Source of the DNA: Russula earlei
Lineage: Eukaryota; Basidiomycota; Agaricomycetes; Russulales; Russulaceae
Direction: 5' to 3'
Assembly (NCBI GenBank): GCA_025769875.1
Contig: JAGFNK010000953.1
Span: 1-17,658, forward strand
Length of the DNA: 17,658 nt
The notes below the pieces were generated by a model. It was not told where the DNA came from. It saw nothing but the letters and a program-made list of their open reading frames with translations, and searched no databases. Position 1 is the first letter of the stretch; each line of letters begins with the position of its first letter. Positions 8,877 to 16,520 of this stretch are shown here, piece after piece. A program made the position numbers and the translations under genes.

Positions 8877-9338
8877 CTAGTTGGGTTCGCAGTCGATGTA
8901 GATAATGTCCTGCTCAGCAGGGCCTTGAGGAGAGGCGATGGTCTGGAGGCGCGCGCGTTTACGCTGCCGGGATGAGCTTGATGCTGATGTGGGAGCGGGG
9001 TCCACAGCCTCACGCAGCCGGTCGAGATCCTGCTGCACACCTTGGAGTTCCCTCAGCACACCATCGAACTCCTGGCGGAGAGTGGTGAGCTCTTTGAAAG
9101 CTTCATCGCGCTCCTCTCCGAGACGATCAATCCGTTGCTGGAAAGGCTGAGCCTCCGCGCGGTCACGGGCTTCCCATGCGCGGGCCATTGACTCGTCGTC
9201 CTTGTGATCGTCGAGATGGAACTGCAAGTGGCGGCACACATGACATTGTTGGCCATGTGTGATGATGCGACGAGTCTGGTTGTAAGTCCAACGTAGGACT
9301 GGAGGGGGAGGACGACCAGTCTGTTTGGTTCTGGCCAT
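8877..9338 (-). CDS. Coiled-coil protein starting with a histone H3-like tail, 153 aa
   Basis: No function is known to me. The protein starts MARTKQTGR. After Met removal, ARTKQTGR differs from the histone H3 N-terminus (ARTKQTAR) at one of eight positions and keeps Arg2, Thr3 and Lys4; after that the sequence is unrelated (PPPPVLRW). Next comes a possible zinc motif, His28-x3-Cys32-x2-Cys35-x5-His41-x3-His45. A heptad-like, Leu/Glu/Arg-rich coiled coil follows at about 50-112, then a Ser-rich linker, a basic patch (RQRKRAR, 124-130) and a short acidic-hydrophobic end (DIIYIDCE, 144-151) that resembles a SUMO-interacting motif. It is a single exon. The ATG at 9338 is the first true ATG in frame; an upstream TTG at 9362 is not credible as a start. 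The gene is probably expressed from the pyrimidine-rich upstream region. It has a frameshifted relative at 11064..10433. Confidence 0.62.
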   Translation of the reverse strand: MARTKQTGRPPPPVLRWTYNQTRRIITHGQQCHVCRHLQFHLDDHKDDESMARAWEARDRAEAQPFQQRIDRLGEERDEAFKELTTLRQEFDGVLRELQGVQQDLDRLREAVDPAPTSASSSSRQRKRARLQTIASPQGPAEQDIIYIDCEPN

Positions 9339-9950
9339 GTATAAGAGCTGAGTGAAAGACAAGACAAAAGAAAAAGGGAATCGCGGAATTACGTTGTGCC
9401 TGCTCGACTCTCCGCCCGTCGGGAATATGCTTATTGAAATGCAGGGGCCTCCTTTTTAGGAAATAGGTATGATCTGCACGCATGGAGGGAGAGGGAAGAT
9501 GCAAGCGAGCGACTGTGGGAGAGAGAGAGGAGAGTGAGTCCAGGGAAGATCAGAGTGCCAGCATGAGGAGGTACGTACGTTCTTGCGGGGTCAACCAATA
9601 TACCCCCCCCATTCACATGTGCAACTGCAACACATATGCACATATACGTAAAACACATATCGATATCAGCAATGAGACGTAAGTTTACAACATCCTGCTC
9701 ATTAAGGTATGAAATGGCAAGCAAATAAATAAATAACACGGGGTTGTGAGGCCGCAATTATATGGACCCAGGAGAAGGGGAGAACTGGGAAACATGAGAC
9801 ATCCACTTAGCCACAGCGACGACCACTACATACCACCCCAGCAGACTACCGTCCTCAGAAGCCTGAGCACATTACGTCGCTATTTAGCCAGTGACCGCCT
9901 CTGAAACACGATGTACGCGCTGTGAGATACAAATTCGGATTCCAAACAAA
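9339..9950 (-). promoter_or_regulatory. Upstream region of the H3-tail-like gene, with pyrimidine-rich tract
   Basis: Read on the minus strand, 9365-9395 and 9470-9545 are strongly pyrimidine-rich (TTTTTCTTTTGTCTTG; CTCTCTCTCCCACAG-type stretches), as in many fungal promoters just before the start site. The segment at about 9380-9425 (GACGGGCGGAGAGTCGAGCA...) resembles the region upstream of the decayed relative (about 11160-11215), so promoter and gene seem to have been duplicated together. No separate gene is supported in this stretch. Confidence 0.35.
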
Positions 9951-10410
9951 ATATGAACGATCACTGACTCGTGGTGGAACAAAGGGGAGACCTGATTCGT
10001 GAGCGCAAGGTTAAGTATCTGTCCACTACATGGCCTGTGCAAACCGGAGAACGACGGGCCGTAAGTGCCCTATCACCATGCGGCGATAATTGCCCTATCA
10101 CATGCGGCGATAATTGCCCCGATGACGGAGATATGCGCTTTCATGCAAAATTCTCCTGGCAAAATGCTGGATCTGGCGTGCTCACGTATGTAAAGTGTTT
10201 TGTGAATCTGGTCAGGAATGCTTGTCGTTCGGCCAGCCCTGAGGCAGATCTATGATCCCAGTGACGTCGTACGCTTTTGCCGGCCATAGTGCCGAGTGCA
10301 CGGAGTTCATATCAATGGCATGTATTAAGTTTGAAGCGTCATATCGTAGTAAATCTACGAGGACTGTATCAAACCATGGAACATATTGACATTGTCATGA
10401 ACAACCTGCT
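9951..10410 (+). repeat. Copy C of the dispersed repeat, with internal duplication and a ~200-bp insertion
   Basis: It shares with copy A the blocks ATATGAACGATCACT (9951-9965), TAAGTATCTGTCCACTACAT (10012-10031), the GGAGAACGACGGGCCGTAAG segment (about 10040-10067), the GATGACGGAGATATGCGCTT segment (10121-10140) and ATTGACATTGTCATGAACAA (10385-10404). A 24-nt unit, CATGCGGCGATAATTGCCCT and its next four bases, is tandemly repeated at 10077-10120. The last block is about 230 nt after the previous one here but only about 30 nt after it in copy A, so extra DNA lies at about 10158-10380. No coding capacity is seen. Confidence 0.55.
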
Positions 10411-10432
10411 ATGGTACATGCTATATCATATA

Positions 10433-11064
10433 TCAATCCTGTGAAGTCCTGGAGTCAGAGCAGCGATGAGTCATAGCAATAGGTGGGAGTGGAGGGGGGA
10501 CATACGGTACATCCTGCTCAGATTCGCAGTCAATGGCAATGACGTCCCGCTCTGCATGACATAGTGGGGTTGAGGAGTCTTGATGAGCGATGGTCGCGAG
10601 GCGCAGGCGTTTATGCTGTCCGGATGAGCATGATGGGGAGGCGGGAGTGCAGCCCACAGTCTTGCGTGGCTGATCGACGGCACGATCCACAAGGGCGCGC
10701 TGTAGTTCGTTGCGCGCAGTCGAGGCTCTCCTTCAGCTTCGTTCGCGCATTTCCGAGTTCCTGACGCAGCGCCGCGAGCTCTTCGAGGAAGTCGTCCCGC
10801 TCCTGTTCGAGACGATCAATCCTTCCCTGGAAAGGACGAGAAGCGGCGCGGTCACGGGCTTGATATGCAGAGTCCAGCGACTTTTCTTCTTCAGACTTTT
10901 CTTCGTCATCCATTGTAGCTGCGAGGTGATGCTCCTGCCACCTCCGGCAAGGAATGCAGTGGGATGGATGTGTGATGACGCTGCAGCCTTTCGTTGTATC
11001 TCCAAGTCCAAGTCAAAGGCTTATGATGATAAGTCTTTTGGCCGCTTCTGCCAACGGGGACCAT
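10433..11064 (-). pseudogene. Frameshifted relative of the H3-tail-like coiled-coil gene
   Basis: It is homologous to the gene at 9338..8877 along most of its length. The WTWRYNER part aligns with WTYNQTRR and ITHPSHCIPC with ITHGQQCHVC. The coiled-coil SAYQARDRAASRPFQGRIDR aligns with RAWEARDRAEAQPFQQRIDR. A C-terminal part, SGQHKRLRLATIA...RDVIAIDCE, aligns with SRQRKRARLQTIA...QDIIYIDCE. At least two frame changes are needed, at about 10975-10995 and 10711-10730, with no fitting introns. The H3-like N-terminus is not recognisable: the aligned start reads MVPVGRSGQK. After IDCE it stays open for about 25 codons more than the intact copy. It is best read as a pseudogene, although a rescue by unusual splicing is not excluded. 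Confidence 0.6.
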
Positions 11065-12666
11065 GACGCGGACATAAAACCACCGCGTCTGTGAACAAGA
11101 ATTTCTTTGGCTTCGGACATGTCTGAGAAGGGACCTCGAAATGGAGAGCTGCGAGGAGATGTGAACGAAAAACGGTGGGGGCGGGATTTACGTATTGAGC
11201 TCCCGCCCGCTCATATGTTCCTGCCACGCTTTCTGAGTTATGCACTCGAGCCGAATAGAATTGAGTGAGCCGAGCCTACTGATTGGCTCGTGGCTAAGTG
11301 GGCTAGTTAGCCGCTCGAGCCCGCTCGAGCCACTGGGCTCAGATCCAAATCAGGCAGGGGCAGTCGTCGCAACGGGGCCAGTCTTCCCTGCAGTATGATA
11401 AGATCTAAGCAAGATAATCGAAACGAGCTGCCAGATAATAAAATTCGCATTGGTCGATCTGACATAGGCCAAAGGTAGGTGTGCGATGACTTCCAGACTA
11501 ATAAGTCTGTTGCAATACAGCAAAGCTCTTGCCAGTCAATTGGTCTTGATTGAGCGGGCGATTAGAATCATGGACTCTAGGAGTGCCAGCATACACACCT
11601 CTACCTTTGCCCTTGGCAGCAGCTGCAAGCTCCTTATCCTTATCCTGCTGATTCTTTCTGGCTTTCTGGGCGCTGTTCTTCAAATAGACACTGTAGATAG
11701 TCATGTACTACCCAGTTGTTTCTCAAACTTGAGGAGTATTGGAAATTCTGTGGAAAGCCTGCCTGACATGATCAATTTTACATTGAACAATTGACAAAAT
11801 ATCGCACCAGTTCACAGAGAAGCATAAGTTTGTCCTTGATTTGAAGGGAATATGGAACTTATGTGTCCAAATATGTGTCTGCCAGAGAGCATACTCTCTC
11901 CTGAAAAGATTTGAGCATGATATTGCGCCCTGCACAAGTTGGTTATACTCTAATTTTAGGGTAGAGTCCACTTTCCCATCCGTGCTCTTGCTCAAGGACA
12001 TTCTTGAGTGCGTATCCCCAGTCCGACGAGACCGACCTCTCCTGAGGGCTTAGGTATGAGTGGTGAAGATGGCGTTGTTGGCGTCAGTGGCGATGGAGGT
12101 GCAGAGATGGACATTCCCACTGGCATGACCTATTTTCCGATGTCGGGAACACATGCATCATGGCATGAGGCAGTGGAGGAACCAACTCTGGACTGAATCG
12201 GCATCTCATTGTTCCCGGCGAGAAGTGAGGGAGGAAGCGGCGATGATGGCAGCGAGGACGTATGCAAGGCATGGGAAAGATAGTAATTAATGTGAGAAGT
12301 ACTGATATTTTAAATAGCGTCGCCTACCTGGTTTGTTGTTGAAGCTCAGAAATACAACCACTCACGAAGAACAAGGGACAAAACGTAATGCAATAGAAGT
12401 GTTGTAGGGCTGCGATGATCCCTGGTTACTGGTCATTTGTTAGAGAGAATAAGAAAAGAAAATGAGCGTCAAGAGGATAAAGAGGAAACAACGAAGCCCA
12501 TTAGGGTACATGACATGCAGAACTGAGACCCATGAAACAAGATCGCCACGAAAATTGATGTACAAGGCGTCAATTCGTTCAAGAAGGGATAGCGCTGAGG
12601 AACGGCTTCATATTTGGCAGTTAAAACCCACCATACGGAGGTGCATTACACCATAGAATCGCCATC
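11065..12666. other. Long region without a supportable gene
   Basis: The left part (to about 11250) resembles the promoter of the H3-tail-like gene. Positions 11255-11340 are rich in GCTCGAG/GAGCCGAGC-type short repeats. Between 11498 and 12126 three minus-strand frames follow one another (11704-11498, 12001-11723, 12126-11992). One has a Lys/Ala-rich stretch (QQDKDKELAAAAKGKGRG) and one a Pro/Ser/Thr-rich stretch (SAPPSPLTPTTPSSPL). They could be remains of a gene or retroelement, but I recognise no domain and cannot join them with convincing introns. Positions 12290-12666 presumably hold the transposase promoter. Confidence 0.35.
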
Positions 12667-15600
12667 ATGCCTGCCTGCTACTGTGCTTACTTTGGCTGCA
12701 ACGGCAAACTTGTCGACAATAAGACCAAAAAGCGTCATGGGGAATTTGATGCCTCACAATCTTATCACAATCTTAATAAGGCATGCCGTCAACTTTGATA
12801 TTCCTTACGTAGCATGTCTGATTAAACTTGTGACAGCCCAATGCGAACACAGATCATCGCATATGCGTCCAGAATGACCCGTTTGAACAATCCAAAACAA
12901 TTTCTGGATCATCGCCACACATTGACGAGTCGGGGACCACACGCAATGTGGGATCACGCCAGGGGCATGCGAGATGCCGTCAAATTAGCACCCCAGGACG
13001 AATATCACTTATGACTTCTGACCCCAAAACACTGAATTCCTTGTTTGAGCTGGAGAAGAGGGCCATTTCTCAAGCCAGGCCACGCTGTCATTGAAAAGTC
13101 AAGCCCCTGGCATCACCACCTACCAGAGCATTGCTTAACGTGATCAAAACGCACCGAACAAACATGGAGACAACGTTGGCGGCCATCAATACGCTCTGGT
13201 TTCCAGTCGGTTCACTAGGAATGACCATGAAGGAAGGCCTGAAGATGTACTTACAGAAGAACATTGAGGACGTGAACGACTTGAAAGGAGTACTCCTTGC
13301 TGACACAGGCAAGTTGGTCTCAACACGGAGGATAATTGGTGCAGAACCGCCGAGTGAGGATCTCAGCTGTGGACATACGCACACACTGACGTTAGCAACA
13401 GATGAATTCATTCGCAGCTTGGCAGAATGTGACTCACTCCTACTGCGAAGTCTGTTTGAACTGCTTGTCCAGGACACTCTGGACCACTCAACTCGAAAGT
13501 TGAGCAACATCAGACTCAAATCACTTAAGGAGGTCTTCAGAAAGTCAAGGGCCAGCTTGTCAAATACCGACGAGCAGATCCTCCGAACCTTTCCAAGCGA
13601 CATCAGGGTTGCTCGGAAATTGCTTGGAGTCCCGAAGACTATCACGTACGCATGCTGCCCAGCATGTAGCTCCACGTATCCTTCACAAGATGAAGATGGA
13701 ATCGCAGTTTATCCATATGATTGCACCAGCGAGCCGTGTCAAGTTCGAGGTAGATTTGACCTCCTCAGAGTGGGGTCAACACCGGATGGGAAGAGCATTG
13801 GCGTACCTAAGCGTCCCTTCGTTATGCAAGACTTCCATGACTTTGTAGCACGCCTGTTGTCCAGACCGGGGGTAGAGGCTGCGCTTAAACGATCTCGAGA
13901 GCGCGTGCGCACTGGGACTGTCGATGATATCGTCATCGCAGATGGCGTCAGGGCACTCAAAGGGCCAGACGGCATACCTTTCCTCTCTGGTGGACAACAT
14001 GACGAACTTCGCCTATTGTGGTGTCTCTCCGTGGATTTCTTCAACCCATATCATAATAAGATCGCTGGGAAGGTCGCGTCTGTGGGTTCCATAGTCCTGT
14101 CCTGCCTCCTATTGCCACCAGACATGCGGCATAAACACGAAAACCTCTGCCTTGTTGGCATCATCCCTGGGCCTCGCGAGCCTTCAGGCGAGGAAATCGA
14201 CCAGTTCTTACGTCCCCTCGTCGAAGTCATGAAGGAATCCTGGGCACATGGAGAAATATACAAGACGCACGATTATCCTTATGGCCGACTTGTCCGCTCA
14301 GCAATCGCCCTCTCAGTAAATGACCTGCCAATGGCTCGGAAGATCATGGGTATTTCAAACTTCATTGATAGGAATACCGCAAAAGAGGAGGATCCGGACT
14401 CATGGAGCGTGCGCACTATTCAGGAGGTTCAAGACGATGCCCAGAAATGGCGGAATGCAACGTCACAGAAGGAACGGAAGCGGCTATACAGCAAAACTGG
14501 CGTGCGTCACTCAGTCCTGATGGAACTAGAATACTGGGACCCTACCACCATGGTCCCTGTGGACTGCATGCACCTCTTCTTCATCGGCTTATTGCAATAC
14601 CATGCACGAACAGTGCTCGGGATGGACTCGGCAGGAACGTGCAAGCCAAAACTCGCGAAGGCAACGTCAGACTTAGAAGCCACAAGAAAGATGCTACTGC
14701 ATACCAGGCCCGAGTCTGTTGATCTGACGACGTTATCGGTTGACGTGCTGAAGGTCCTTTGTGATGAAAGGGGCGTTGGCGTGAAGCAGTCTGGTGAGCC
14801 CTGTAAAGAAGATCTAATCAAGTGCATTAAGGTATGAGACATACTCGTATCTCACTACATATGCTCATATGGGGGAGTGATTTAGGAATCCCTCTCAAAT
14901 CGGGTGAGCTCTTCTGTCTCGGACATCGTTGGCGAAGGCATCGTAAAGGAGATCGCTAAAGGACAGAGGGGTTTGAAGACATTGCAAGGAGTGGGGATTT
15001 CTCCGAACGACTTGAAGGTTATTCGGGATGACATAGTGGCTACTACACCCCTCGCTGGCACGCGGCCCCTCCTACTAATTTAGGGCAGGTATCACATGGT
15101 AAGCTGAAGGCTGATGAATGGAGATCGTGCTTCGAGTTCGACATACCAGTGTCGCTGCTTCGAATCGAGACACTGCGACATGCATCAGGGGCGCAGGTGG
15201 ACAAATACAGGGCGAAACTGGTGCAGAGTACTTTCCTACTCGCCACTGCGATCAGATGGGCAACGTCTCAACATATATCAGCCAAGCACATCGAAGAATA
15301 TAAGAAGACCATGAAAAATTACCTTAAAATGCTGAGGGAGCTCCGACCCACCCAGCGTTTCCGCCCCAACCATCTCAATGCCCTCCTTGTCGGCAATTAC
15401 CTTCGTTTATATGGCCCTGTTCAGGGCTGGTGGATGTTTCCGTTCGAAAGGGTCATAGGTGATTTGCAGCGCTCAAACACGAACAATAAGCCAGGTACGT
15501 GAGACTCCTTTCCTCCGGTTGCAACACACTTACGAGAAACAAAGGCGAAATGGAGAAGGGTATGTTTGCGGCCTTCTCTGCCAAGTCGACCATGCAGGCA

Positions 15601-16247
15601 ACTATTCAACGTTTACGCTGTCTGGATGCATGGAAAGATAGCATCGCAATCAGGGAACGTCCATTCGGCAGTAAGAAAACAGGTACGCACTCGACTAAGA
15701 TACTTTGGGACAGGGAGATGACAGCCGCATAGATGAATCCTCGAAGGTGGCTACACCGAGATTAAGGCCACTAAGTGACGTTATTAACGATGCAATGAAC
15801 AAGTACAAGAGCAATCTGCAATGTGAATTGGGGAATTTTCAGGATGGAGTCAACTTCCAGGACAGGGTGACAATTTACGGCCGTGAATTTACGACTTATC
15901 GCACGTCAAAGAGACATGGTGTCATTTTCTTCCAAGACACGGGTAGTGCTAATTCCCTGGTTCCGGGAATCGTCCGCGCAATATTCCTTATACAGGATAG
16001 CGAAGAAAAGCTATTCCTAGCTGTTCACCGCTATCTTGCGCCTCCGACATCTCTTCCGAACCCTTTCGCACGTTACCCAGATTTCGGTGCAAATCTGTGG
16101 TCATCGGAGACACAGAAAGAAGTAACGATAGTGCCAGGAAATCGCGACATCTACCATGCTATTTACCGAGACTGGGACCACCAGATCCTGGTGATGAAAC
16201 CGCTGACCCGAGTCAGTCATGTCATCTTGATTGGAAATCACAACTGA
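12667..16247 (+). CDS. Tnp2-like (CACTA / Transposase_21 type) transposase, about 1,103 codons, probably decaying
   Basis: This is a DDE-type transposase of the Tnp2-like family common in basidiomycete genomes. Proposed exons: 12667-12787, 12853-14831, 14886-15035, 15089-15494, 15545-15670 and 15718-16247. The first splice is uncertain (GTCAAC donor, or a GC donor at 12781); the other joins keep frame. The N-terminus MPACYCAYFGCNGKLVDNKT with the following KKRHGEF is the usual C-x-C, T-x-x-R/K-H start. The core has a second Cys cluster (CCPACSSTYP), ADGVRALKGPDG, SVDFFNPYHNK, LLPPDMRHKHEN and GIIPGPREPS, then EYWDPTTMVPVDCMH (14530-14574). A SAP-like segment (VDVLKVLCDERG...CIK) ends exon 2. 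The C-terminus has GWWMFPFERVIGDLQRSNTN and FARYPDFGANLW. Oddities: an in-frame TGA at 13092-13094, and an intron-or-frameshift ambiguity at 15036-15088. I therefore doubt it is active. Confidence 0.72.
12667..16247 (+). mobile_element. DNA transposon body, Tnp2-like; ends not found
   Basis: The element is inferred from its transposase. I looked for terminal inverted repeats and for CACTA/TAGTG ends on both sides of the gene (12000-12666 and 16248-16520) and saw none I would defend. The gene may therefore be a domesticated or orphaned transposase, or the ends may lie outside the stretches compared. Confidence 0.5.
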
Positions 16248-16520
16248 CCATTAGTTTTCAGGACTTTTGACGGGCCTCAGCGCCATCGAGACAAGCGCTG
16301 CAGATCCCTCTAGTTCTTGACACTCGGATGTAACTCGGATGTAGTATATCATTTCATATCAAGTCACCCGACAACGATGATACGATGCGAATCCTTCATC
16401 ACCCATATCTATGCCACACATACATTGCCCGCATCACATAGAACCTGTAAGGTACGGTAAGTAATGGAAGACACAAGAGGGAAAATCGCAATCTAACCAT
16501 GCTTGGACCAAAATTTCGTC
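16248..16520. other. Gap between convergent transposase and uncharacterised gene, with a short tandem repeat
   Basis: No gene is seen. The 11-mer ACTCGGATGTA occurs twice back to back (16322-16343). The stretch presumably carries both 3' UTRs. Confidence 0.4.

Noticed and set aside
8877..9362. Upstream start for the H3-tail-like protein at 9362
   Set aside because: That codon is TTG, not ATG; the first real ATG is at 9338 in a good context, directly before ARTKQT.
9431..9757. 108-codon minus-strand frame upstream of the H3-tail-like gene
   Set aside because: Low-complexity Leu/Ser text from a pyrimidine-rich promoter, without an intron that would join it to the gene.
13088..13675. 195-codon minus-strand frame
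   Set aside because: It lies antisense to the transposase coding exon and mirrors its codon bias.
12000..16520. CACTA-type terminal inverted repeats around the transposase
   Set aside because: CACTA and TAGTG strings near the gene are isolated and do not pair into longer inverted repeats.
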